From NCBI RefSeq assembly GCF_030684035.1, contig NZ_JAUXPI010000037.1:20274-84273 (forward strand): a stretch of 64,000 bases of DNA, in the 5' to 3' direction. Under the pieces are notes generated by a model. That model was not told where the DNA came from and ran no database searches. It saw only the letters and a list, made by a program, of their open reading frames with translations. The translations under genes were made by a program, and so were the position numbers. Shown one piece after another: positions 36,832 to 44,506 of this stretch. The stretch's first letter is position 1; the number at the start of each line of letters is the position of its first letter. The stretch is from Phaeovulum sp. GTDB lineage: Bacteria > Pseudomonadota > Alphaproteobacteria > Rhodobacterales > Rhodobacteraceae.

Positions 36832-37557
36832 TCAGACGACGAACTGCCCGCCGTTTGCACTGATGGTCGAACCGGTAATGAAGCCCGCGCCATCGGCCGC
36901 AAGAAATACCACGCAACGCGCAATTTCCTCGGGCTCGCCAAGGCGGCCGACCGGAATCTGCGGAATGATGCGCTCGGCCAGCACCTTGGGGTCGATGGCG
37001 CGGACCATTTCGGTGCCGATGTAGCCGGGGCAGATAGCGTTTACGGTGATGCCCGCGCGCGCGCCTTCTTGCGCCAGTGCCTTGGTGAAGCCCAGATCGC
37101 CTGCCTTCGCGGCGGAATAATTCGCCTGCCCCGCCTGCCCCTTCTGGCCGTTGATCGACGAGATGTTGATGACCCGGCCAAACTTGCGATCACGCATGCC
37201 GTTCCAGACCGGATGCGTCATGTTGAACAGGCCGGAAAGGTTGGTATCCATCACCTCTTTCCACATTTGCGGCGTCATCTTGTGGAACATCGCATCGCGG
37301 GTGATGCCGGCGTTGTTGACCAACACATCCACCGGGCCAAGATCTGCCTCGACACGGGCGATTCCCGCCACGCAGGCCTCGTAATCCGCAACCGACCATT
37401 TGTAGGTGGCAATGCCGGTTTCAGCGGCAAATTTTGCAGCCGCCTCGTCGTTGCCGGCGTAGTTGGCTGCTACCTTGTAGCCCGCTGCCTTCAGCGCGAT
37501 TGAAATGGCCGCGCCAATGCCGCGCGAGCCGCCGGTTACAAGTGCCACTCTCGACAT
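36832..37557 (-). CDS. phaB: Acetoacetyl-CoA reductase
   Basis: The 241-residue short-chain dehydrogenase reduces acetoacetyl-CoA with NADPH to (R)-3-hydroxybutyryl-CoA for polyhydroxybutyrate synthesis. N-terminal TGGSRGIG, NNAGITRD, and the catalytic S...YSAAK set (INISSINGQKGQAGQANYSAAK) are present; the C-terminus ends ISANGGQFVV. It follows phaA on the same strand, 97 bases apart, with a GGGAGGA ribosome site. PHA synthase is not in the window. Confidence 0.95.
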   Translation of the reverse strand: MSRVALVTGGSRGIGAAISIALKAAGYKVAANYAGNDEAAAKFAAETGIATYKWSVADYEACVAGIARVEADLGPVDVLVNNAGITRDAMFHKMTPQMWKEVMDTNLSGLFNMTHPVWNGMRDRKFGRVINISSINGQKGQAGQANYSAAKAGDLGFTKALAQEGARAGITVNAICPGYIGTEMVRAIDPKVLAERIIPQIPVGRLGEPEEIARCVVFLAADGAGFITGSTISANGGQFVV

Positions 37558-37598
37558 GATTCCTCCCGAAAATCAGTTTCCCTTGAAATCCTGTTACC

Positions 37599-37634
37599 GA
37601 AAAGAAACCAGGCGCGCAACAATGTTGCGCCCCC
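37599..37634 (-). terminator. Hairpin with T-rich tail between phaA and phaB
   Basis: GCGCAAC (37614-37620) and GTTGCGC (37624-37630) form a perfect 7-bp stem with a 3-base loop, flanked by more G/C pairing. On the minus strand it is followed by TGGTTTCTTTTC, as in an intrinsic terminator. It would reduce phaB relative to phaA. Effect inferred. Confidence 0.6.
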
Positions 37635-37654
37635 GGCTTCGCATTTGCAGAAAT

Positions 37655-38830
37655 TCAGGCCCGCTCGAGGCACATGGCCACGCCCATGCCGCCGCCGATG
37701 CAGAGCGTCGCGAGCCCCTTGTTCGCGCCCGAGCGCTTCATTTCGAACAGCAGCGTGTTCAGAATGCGCGCGCCCGAGGCACCGATCGGGTGGCCAATGG
37801 CAATGGCCCCGCCGTTGACGTTGACCCGTGCCGTATCCCAGCCAAGATCGGCATTGACCGCGCAGGCCTGCGCCGCAAAGGCTTCGTTCGCTTCGATCAG
37901 ATCGAGGTCCGAGGCCTTCCAGCCCGCTTTTTCCAGTGCTTTCCGGCTCGCCGGAATCGGCCCGCAACCCATGATCGAGGGGTCAACGCCCGCCGTCGCG
38001 TAAGAGGCGATGCGCGCCAGCGGCACCAGCCCGCGCCGCGCCGCCTCGGCCTCGGTCATCAAAAGCACCGCCGCCGCGCCGTCGTTGATGCCCGAGGCGT
38101 TGCCTGCGGTCACCGTGCCATCCTTGGTGAAGGCGGGTCGCAATTTCTGCATCGATTCAAGCGTGGCACCGTGGCGGATGTATTCATCCGCGCTCACCAC
38201 GATGTCGCCCTTGCGGGTCTTGACCGTGAAGGCGACGATTTCGTCGGCGAACTTACCTGCCTTCTGCGCGGCTTCGGCCTTGTTCTGGCTGGCCAAGGCA
38301 AAGGCATCCTGCATATCGCGGCTGATCTGCCATTGTTTGGCGACGTTTTCGGCGGTCTGGCCCATGTGGTAACCGTTGAAGGCATCCCAAAGCCCATCGC
38401 GAATCATCGAATCGATGAAGCTCAGGTCGCCCATCTTCTGCCCGGCGCGCAGATGCGCGACATGGGGCGCGAGCGACATGCTTTCCTGCCCACCCGCAAT
38501 CACGATATCCGCATCGCCAAGCTGAATGTGCTGCGCGGCAAGCGCCACCGAACGCAGTCCGGAGCCGCAGACCTGGTTGATGCTCCAGGCCGCCGCTTCG
38601 ATCGGCAGCCCGGCTTTTATATGCGCCTGTCGGGCGGGGTTCTGGCCCTGCCCGGCGGTCAGCACCTGGCCGAGAATGGTTTCGCTCACCTCAGCCTTGT
38701 CGATCCCCGCCCGCGCCACAACCTCGGCAAGCACGACGGCACCCAGTTCATGCGCGGGCGTGTTGGCGAACGCGCCGTTGAAGCTGCCGACAGCGGTGCG
38801 CGCCGCCGAAACGATTACGACATTGGTCAT
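37655..38830 (-). CDS. phaA: Acetyl-CoA C-acetyltransferase (beta-ketothiolase)
   Basis: The 391-residue thiolase condenses two acetyl-CoA to acetoacetyl-CoA. The acyl-accepting C88 sits in [22 protein letters not shown] carries the catalytic histidine and the C-terminal [10 protein letters not shown] the second cysteine. Length is normal. The ATG at 38830 gives the family N-terminus [17 protein letters not shown]. It heads the phaA-phaB unit. Confidence 0.96.
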   Translation of the reverse strand: MTNVVIVSAARTAVGSFNGAFANTPAHELGAVVLAEVVARAGIDKAEVSETILGQVLTAGQGQNPARQAHIKAGLPIEAAAWSINQVCGSGLRSVALAAQHIQLGDADIVIAGGQESMSLAPHVAHLRAGQKMGDLSFIDSMIRDGLWDAFNGYHMGQTAENVAKQWQISRDMQDAFALASQNKAEAAQKAGKFADEIVAFTVKTRKGDIVVSADEYIRHGATLESMQKLRPAFTKDGTVTAGNASGINDGAAAVLLMTEAEAARRGLVPLARIASYATAGVDPSIMGCGPIPASRKALEKAGWKASDLDLIEANEAFAAQACAVNADLGWDTARVNVNGGAIAIGHPIGASGARILNTLLFEMKRSGANKGLATLCIGGGMGVAMCLERA

Positions 38831-38977
38831 GAAACCCCTCCCATTGCGGATAAGCGAAAACAAGGCGCTTCCGCGCCTCGATGCCGCTGTGCAGCATGCG
38901 CAAAGCTGGTCGCTGGTCAAGCCAAATGGTTAGGGCGCGCGGGTGGTCGCGCAATTTTCTTGCGCAGTGGCAGGGGT

Positions 38978-39817
38978 TCAGGCGCGCAGTTGCGCGGCGG
39001 GAACTTTCCATGGCGGCACGATTGTGGGCGCGCCATAGTAGTAGCCCTGCATGCAGTCGATGCCGAGGCTTTGCAAGAATGCAGCGTCGCGCCCGTTCTC
39101 GACCGACTCGGCCACCGTGAACATGTCAAAGTGCCGCGCAATCGACATCAGCGCCTGTGTCAACACCTGATTGTCGGCGTTGTCGCTGATGCCGCGGATG
39201 AACTGCCCGTCGATCTTGATGATGTCAAAGTAGAATTCGCGCAGGTAACGAAACGAGGTGAAGCCGGCACCAAAATCGTCAAGCGCAAACGAAACGCCGC
39301 GCTGCTGAAGGTCATGCATGAAGACGGTCACGATTTCGGGCATGACCATGGCCGAGCTTTCGGTGATTTCGAGAATCAGCCGCTCGGCCGCGGTGTCATC
39401 CATTGCCAAACCCTTGCTCAACGTTTTCATCCAGAGCGGATAGCCGATCGATCGCGCCGACATGTTGATGGCAAGCCGCAGGCCCGGGTCGGCGGCAAGC
39501 GCGATCAGCCCCATTTCCAGCGACAGGCAATCGATCTTGCGACCAAGCTCGGTGGTTTCGATGGTCTCGATGAAATCCTTGGCCGGAATGATCCGCCCGG
39601 TTTCATCCAGAATCCGAATCAGGCCCTCGTAAAAGGCCGGGCGATCGGGGCTGGCACCCTGCACAATAGGCTGAAACGCCAGCACCACATCGCGCCGTTC
39701 CACCGCGCAGCGCACCATCGACATGGTTTCACGGTCTTGCTGTGCCACAGCGTAATTGAGCGGGCTGACCAGCCCGGGCTCGACAGGCTCGGTCGGAGGA
39801 AGAACACGTTGATGCAT
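38978..39817 (-). CDS. EAL-domain cyclic-di-GMP phosphodiesterase
   Basis: The 279-residue stand-alone EAL protein has no membrane segment or GGDEF part. The signature reads YEGLIRI (EGL in place of EAL, glutamate kept). Metal and catalytic residues appear retained: NMSARS, LEITESS, DDFGAGFTSFRYL, IKIDGQF, AESVEN and a QGYYYG end. It is probably an active diesterase, unlike the degenerate protein at 11.2-12.8 kb. The start MHQRVLPP at 39817 has a GGGAG ribosome site. Confidence 0.85.
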   Translation of the reverse strand: MHQRVLPPTEPVEPGLVSPLNYAVAQQDRETMSMVRCAVERRDVVLAFQPIVQGASPDRPAFYEGLIRILDETGRIIPAKDFIETIETTELGRKIDCLSLEMGLIALAADPGLRLAINMSARSIGYPLWMKTLSKGLAMDDTAAERLILEITESSAMVMPEIVTVFMHDLQQRGVSFALDDFGAGFTSFRYLREFYFDIIKIDGQFIRGISDNADNQVLTQALMSIARHFDMFTVAESVENGRDAAFLQSLGIDCMQGYYYGAPTIVPPWKVPAAQLRA

Positions 39818-39985
39818 GGCCCGCTCCCTGCTGCTTCGACGCAATTTCGCCTTGAAGCCGCTAAGAAGGAGTAAAGGTTCGCGTTTGCGTAGAATTTGCT
39901 GGAAATCTTCGGGCAGGCAGACCGGGCCCTTCATGGGCATCGCGCCCGCAACCTTGCGCAGCCCCCCGCCGCGCCAATGGTCGGT

Positions 39986-40555
39986 TCAGTTCGTCGGCCC
40001 AGGCGTTCCCTCGGCCACTAACGCGGCAAGCAGCGCGCGCGCTTCAGCCCCATCCCAAGCCGCATCACCGATCATCCGCGCCACTTCCTGTCCTTCGCGG
40101 TTCAGGATCAGTGTTACCGGCAGGCCGAGAATGCCCAGTTCCCGCGACATTGTCTGGCGCTCATCGCGCAAGATCTGCAAATGCGTCACGCCCGCCTCGG
40201 CAAAGAACTTTTCGATTGCAGGCATCGAATTGCGCCCGGTGGCAACGGTGAGAACCTCGAAAGCATCGCTTCCCATGGCACCCTGAAGCCTGTCGAGTGA
40301 AGGCATTTCGGTGCGGCAACTGGCGCACCATGTCGCCCAGAAATTTACCACCAGAACCTTGCCGCGCCATTCATCAAGGCGGCGCTTGGCACCCTTTTCA
40401 TCAAGCAGCACGACCTCGGGCATCGCCGTGGGCGGCGCGGTAACCGCCAGCTTTTTCATGTCACCCAAACGCAAAGCCTCGATGTCGGCGGCAAACGCCC
40501 CCTGGGCGGTGAAGGCCAGTGCAGCGACGAGGGCAAGGCGGCGAAACAGGGGCAT
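39986..40555 (-). CDS. TlpA-family thiol-disulfide reductase
   Basis: The 189-residue exported thioredoxin-like protein has a signal peptide at about residues 1-23 (ending AFA), and the active site WCASC has C77 and C80 in NFWATWCASCRTEMPS, followed by LPVTLILNREG with the cis-proline. TlpA/ResA proteins keep apocytochrome or other periplasmic thiols reduced. It lies divergent from the DUF2087 gene and near argH, an arrangement I recall from other Rhodobacterales. The ATG at 40555 is the start that yields the signal peptide. Confidence 0.88.
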   Translation of the reverse strand: MPLFRRLALVAALAFTAQGAFAADIEALRLGDMKKLAVTAPPTAMPEVVLLDEKGAKRRLDEWRGKVLVVNFWATWCASCRTEMPSLDRLQGAMGSDAFEVLTVATGRNSMPAIEKFFAEAGVTHLQILRDERQTMSRELGILGLPVTLILNREGQEVARMIGDAAWDGAEARALLAALVAEGTPGPTN

Positions 40556-40831
40556 GGCTTTCTCCTCATGGCGGCTTGGCCGCTGTGAAGCATTTAACTC
40601 TTCGACCGCCGCGGCGAAAGCCACCTCACCAACTCGTCATCGCAGGGCAGGGCTTGAGGTGGTGCGGTTTTTGCGGCAGATTGTGCCCGGGTCGGCAGTT
40701 CACCCAGGCGTCACCGTGCCGCAAAGGCAAGCTAAACCTGCACCTTGCACAGGGGTCAACAGCCCTCGCGTGCCGCGTCGAAAGCCGGTGACCATCGACC
40801 CTGAAAGGCCCGGCACGAGACGAGGACGGCC

Positions 40832-41368
40832 ATGACACGAACTGCTTATGCCTTTGAAGTTGCTGATATTTCGTCGCTGGCCAAGGCGCTGGTGCGGCAA
40901 TTGGGCGAAACGCCCGCGCCGCCCGGCCACCTGGCAATGCTCAACATGCTGGCGCGCGGCGCGGGTTGGCGCAATTTTCAGCATTTCCGCGCCAGCTACG
41001 GGGCCAGGGCGGCCCTGGCGGAACCCGCGCCGGCCGAGACGGTCGATTTCACCCAGGTCGCCCGCGCGCTGCGCCAATTTGACGCCGAAGCGCGGCTGAT
41101 CCGCTGGCCATCGCGCGCCAGCCAGATCAGCCTGTGCCTCTGGGCGCTTTGGGCGCATATCCCCGCCGATACATCCATGTCCGAGCGCGAGGTGAACGTG
41201 CATCTGAACGCCTGGCACCTTTTTGGCGACCCGGCGCAATTGCGCCGTTTCATGGTCGGCGCGGGAATGATGTCGCGCAAACCCGATTGCACCGATTACC
41301 GCCGCATCGAACAGCGCCCGCCGCCCGAGGCGCTGGCGCTGATCCGCCAGCTTTCGGCGCGCGGATAG
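40832..41368 (+). CDS. DUF2087-domain protein
   Basis: The 178-residue protein has a C-terminal DUF2087 domain (about 75-165; LIRWPSRASQISLCLWALW, then MSEREVNVHLNAW and a CTDYRRIE-type end). DUF2087 is winged-helix-like and probably binds nucleic acid. The N-terminal part (AKALVRQLG, then GHLAMLNMLARGAGWRNFQHF) resembles the short helical module found at the start of some glyoxalase-superfamily proteins. Function unknown. The ATG has a GAGGAC site upstream. Confidence 0.75.
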   Translation: MTRTAYAFEVADISSLAKALVRQLGETPAPPGHLAMLNMLARGAGWRNFQHFRASYGARAALAEPAPAETVDFTQVARALRQFDAEARLIRWPSRASQISLCLWALWAHIPADTSMSEREVNVHLNAWHLFGDPAQLRRFMVGAGMMSRKPDCTDYRRIEQRPPPEALALIRQLSARG

Positions 41369-41453
41369 GGCGGCAATCGCGGCGCGGGCATTTGCGCGCA
41401 GAGCCCGCGCCGTGTAAGGCTCGGCGCAGAGATGTTGCGCCGAGGCCGAGCCG

Positions 41454-42854
41454 ATGACCGATTCCACCGATACCCAGTCGAATGCCATGTGGGGAGGGCG
41501 GTTCAGCGCCGGACCCGATGCGATCATGCAGGCAATCAACGCTTCGATCAGCTTTGACAAACGCCTTTATGCGCAAGACATTCAGGGCAGCCGCGCGCAT
41601 GCCGCCATGCTTGCCGCGCAGGGCATCATATCGGGGGCGGATGCCGAGGCGATCCGGGGCGGCCTTCTGACGGTGCTTGCCGAGATCGAGGCGGGGTCGT
41701 TTCCGTTCCGGGTAGCGCTGGAAGACATCCACATGAACGTTGAAGCGCGGCTGAAGGAGATCATCGGCGCGCCTGCGGGGCGGCTTCACACGGCGCGAAG
41801 CCGCAACGATCAGGTGGCAACCGATTTTCGGCTCTGGGTGCGCGATCAATGCGACGCGGCGATTTCCGGGCTGGAAGCGCTGATCCGCGCGGCGCTGGCG
41901 CAGGCCGAGGCGGGGGCAGATTGGGTGATGCCGGGCTTCACCCATTTGCAGACCGCCCAGCCGGTGACCTGGGGCCACCACATGATGGCCTATGTCGAAA
42001 TGCTGGCGCGCGATCGCTCGCGCTTCATCGACGCCCGCGCGCGGATGAACGAATGCCCCCTGGGTGCGGCGGCGCTCGCGGGAACATCCTTCCCGATCGA
42101 CCGCCACGCCACGGCGGCGGCGCTCGGCTTTGACCGGCCGATGGCCAACAGCCTTGATGCGGTATCCGACCGAGATTTTGCGTTGGAGTTTCTGGCTGCC
42201 GCATCGATCTCGGCCATGCACCTTTCGCGCCTCGCGGAAGAGCTGGTGATCTGGTCTTCGGCGCAATTCCGCTTTGTCGCGCTCAGCGACCGCTGGTCCA
42301 CCGGCTCGTCGATCATGCCGCAAAAGCGTAACCCCGACGCCGCCGAGCTTATCCGCGCCAAGATCGGGCGCATCCTTGGCGCATCGGTGGCGCTCTTTAC
42401 CGTGATGAAAGGGTTGCCACTGACCTATTCCAAGGACATGCAGGAAGACAAGGAACAGGTCTTTGATGCCGCCGACACGCTGTTGCTGGCGCTGGCGGCA
42501 ATGGAGGGAATGCTGCGCGATCTGACAGTAAACCGTGCCAATCTCGAAAGCGCGGCGTCGAGCGGGTTTTCCACCGCCACCGACCTTGCGGATTGGCTGG
42601 TGCGCGAGGCGGGGCTGCCGTTTCGCGAGGCGCATCATGTGACCGGTGCCTTGGTGGCAGTGGCCGAGGCGCGCGGCTGCGATTTGCCCGCGCTCAGCCT
42701 TGGCGACATGCAGGCGGTGCACCCGGCGATCACCGAGGCGGTGTTCGCGGTGCTCGGCGTGCACAATTCGGTAGCGTCGCGGCTGAGCCATGGCGGCACC
42801 GCGCCCGCGCAGGTGCGCGCGCAGATCGCGCGCTGGAAGGAGGTTCTCGGATGA
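41454..42854 (+). CDS. argH: Argininosuccinate lyase
   Basis: The 466-residue homotetrameric enzyme splits argininosuccinate to arginine and fumarate. Family signature [12 protein letters not shown] lies at about residues 284-295, with [16 protein letters not shown] and [16 protein letters not shown] earlier. Length is normal. Its stop overlaps the first of two micro-lipoprotein genes (ATGA), and lysA follows, so arginine and lysine terminal steps are co-transcribed with envelope lipoproteins. Confidence 0.97.
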   Translation: MTDSTDTQSNAMWGGRFSAGPDAIMQAINASISFDKRLYAQDIQGSRAHAAMLAAQGIISGADAEAIRGGLLTVLAEIEAGSFPFRVALEDIHMNVEARLKEIIGAPAGRLHTARSRNDQVATDFRLWVRDQCDAAISGLEALIRAALAQAEAGADWVMPGFTHLQTAQPVTWGHHMMAYVEMLARDRSRFIDARARMNECPLGAAALAGTSFPIDRHATAAALGFDRPMANSLDAVSDRDFALEFLAAASISAMHLSRLAEELVIWSSAQFRFVALSDRWSTGSSIMPQKRNPDAAELIRAKIGRILGASVALFTVMKGLPLTYSKDMQEDKEQVFDAADTLLLALAAMEGMLRDLTVNRANLESAASSGFSTATDLADWLVREAGLPFREAHHVTGALVAVAEARGCDLPALSLGDMQAVHPAITEAVFAVLGVHNSVASRLSHGGTAPAQVRAQIARWKEVLG

Positions 42855-43003
42855 CCCGTCTCATCGCGTTTGCCGTGTTGGCGCTGGCTGGCTGCACCGA
42901 CCCCGCGCTGACCGCCCGCATCAAGATGGATGATACCGGGGTGCGCGTACAGCCGGTGATCACCGGCCAGATCGGCGGGCTGACCGTGGGGGTGGCACCA
43001 TGA
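42851..43003 (+). CDS. Micro-lipoprotein of unknown function
   Basis: A 50-residue product with a lipoprotein signal: [15 protein letters not shown], where ALAGC is the lipobox and the mature part is about 35 residues ([20 protein letters not shown] onward). No family recognised. It overlaps argH by four bases upstream and the next lipoprotein by four downstream, which strongly supports translation. Confidence 0.75.
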   Translation: MTRLIAFAVLALAGCTDPALTARIKMDDTGVRVQPVITGQIGGLTVGVAP

Positions 43004-43128
43004 TCCGCATTGCGCTCCTGTTCGTGCTTGCCCTACCGCTTGCCGCATGCGGCATTGATGGCGCGCCGAAACCACAAGGCGGCGCGGCGACGCTGCCTGC
43101 CGGGGTTGGCCCGACCTTCGACCGCTGA
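43000..43128 (+). CDS. LptM-like small lipoprotein
   Basis: A 42-residue product with signal [17 protein letters not shown] (lipobox LAAC) and a short Pro/Gly-rich mature part beginning CGIDGAPKPQGG. Size, a glycine right after the cysteine and position directly upstream of lysA resemble LptM (YifL), the lipoprotein that helps mature the LptD LPS translocon. Assignment is tentative because the conserved CGxKGPL core is only partly matched. It is coupled to the preceding lipoprotein by an ATGA overlap. Confidence 0.65.
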   Translation: MIRIALLFVLALPLAACGIDGAPKPQGGAATLPAGVGPTFDR

Positions 43129-43213
43129 CCCCCCATTGATGAACGGACCCAAAGATGCCGCGCCTTGCCCGCTGCCACCCTACCCCGCCGCAAGCCTCGT
43201 GCCGGAGGCGGTG

Positions 43214-44479
43214 ATGGATCATTTCCTTTACCGGGGCGGGGTGCTTCATGCCGAAGATGTGCCGATCCCGGAAATTGCCGCTTCGGTGGGCACACCCTTC
43301 TACGTCTATTCCACCGCGACATTGACCCGCCATTACCGGCTGTTTCAAGAGGCCCTGGCGGGGCTGCCACATCTGATCTGCTTTGCGGTCAAGGCGAATG
43401 GCAATCTGGCCGTGCTCAAGACCCTCGGCGATCTCGGCGCGGGGATGGATGTGGTTTCGGCGGGCGAATACCTGCGCGCGCGCGCCGCCGGCGTGCCGGG
43501 CAGCCGCATCGTCTTTTCCGGTGTCGGCAAGACCCGGGGCGAGTTGCGGCTGGCGCTTGCGGGCGGCATCCGGCAATTCAACGTCGAAAGCGAGCCCGAG
43601 CTTCGGGCGCTTTCCGAAATTGCCGCGAGCATGGGCCTGCGCGCGCCGATTGCGCTGCGTGTCAACCCCGACGTGGATGCCAAAACGCACGAGAAGATCG
43701 CCACTGGCAAATCGGAAAACAAGTTCGGCATCCCGATTGCCAGGGCGCGCGCCGTCTATACCGAGGCGGCGGCGCTGCCGGGTATCGACGTGGTCGGGGT
43801 CGATGTGCATATCGGCAGCCAGTTGACCGAGCTTGACCCGTTTCGGCAGGCATTCGGCAAGGTCGCCGAACTGACCCGCGCGCTGCGCGCCGATGGCCAT
43901 GTCATCCGCCGTCTCGATCTGGGCGGTGGCCTTGGCATACCCTATACCCGCTCCAACGAGGCCCCGCCGCTGCCGCTCGATTACGGGCAGGTGATCCGCG
44001 AAACCGTGGGCGCGCTTGGCTGCGAGATCGAGATCGAGCCGGGGCGGTTCATTGCGGGCAACGCCGGGCTGCTGGTGGCTTCGGTGATCTGGCTGAAAGA
44101 GGGCGAGGGGCGGCGGTTCCTGATCATCGATGCGGCAATGAACGACCTCGCGCGGCCTTCGATGTATGGCGCGCATCACGACATCGTGCCGGTGCTGGAA
44201 CCCGCAGCGGGGGTAGAACATGCAACCTGCGATGTGGTCGGCCCGGTCTGCGAAACCGGCGACACATTTGCCAGAGCCCGTGCCTTGCCCGCAATGGGCG
44301 AGGGCGAGCTGTTGGCCTTCCGCTCGGCGGGTGCTTACGGCGCGGTGATGGCATCGGAATATAACGCGCGGCCGCTGGTGCCCGAAGTTCTGGTGCGGGG
44401 GGATCACTTCGCCGTCATTCGGGCGCGGCCAAGCTATGACGAAATGCTGGGACGCGATACCATTCCCGCGTGGCTTTAA
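43214..44479 (+). CDS. lysA: Diaminopimelate decarboxylase
   Basis: The 421-residue PLP enzyme makes L-lysine from meso-diaminopimelate. The PLP lysine is K60 in CFAVKANGNLAVLK; HIGSQLT, EPGRFIAGNAG, and GPVCETGDTF (substrate cysteine) follow. The ATG at 43214 has GGAGG six bases upstream; upstream in-frame sequence overlaps the lipoprotein gene. A TIGR02302 gene begins 27 bases after its stop. Confidence 0.96.
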   Translation: MDHFLYRGGVLHAEDVPIPEIAASVGTPFYVYSTATLTRHYRLFQEALAGLPHLICFAVKANGNLAVLKTLGDLGAGMDVVSAGEYLRARAAGVPGSRIVFSGVGKTRGELRLALAGGIRQFNVESEPELRALSEIAASMGLRAPIALRVNPDVDAKTHEKIATGKSENKFGIPIARARAVYTEAAALPGIDVVGVDVHIGSQLTELDPFRQAFGKVAELTRALRADGHVIRRLDLGGGLGIPYTRSNEAPPLPLDYGQVIRETVGALGCEIEIEPGRFIAGNAGLLVASVIWLKEGEGRRFLIIDAAMNDLARPSMYGAHHDIVPVLEPAAGVEHATCDVVGPVCETGDTFARARALPAMGEGELLAFRSAGAYGAVMASEYNARPLVPEVLVRGDHFAVIRARPSYDEMLGRDTIPAWL

Positions 44480-44506
44480 GGCGGGCACCGCCCGCCAGGG
44501 AGAGGC

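Noticed and set aside
37505..39874. Open frame of 789 codons on the plus strand opposite phaB, phaA and the EAL gene
   Set aside because: It crosses three well-supported genes on the other strand and has low-complexity Arg/His/Gly composition typical of antisense frames in GC-rich DNA.
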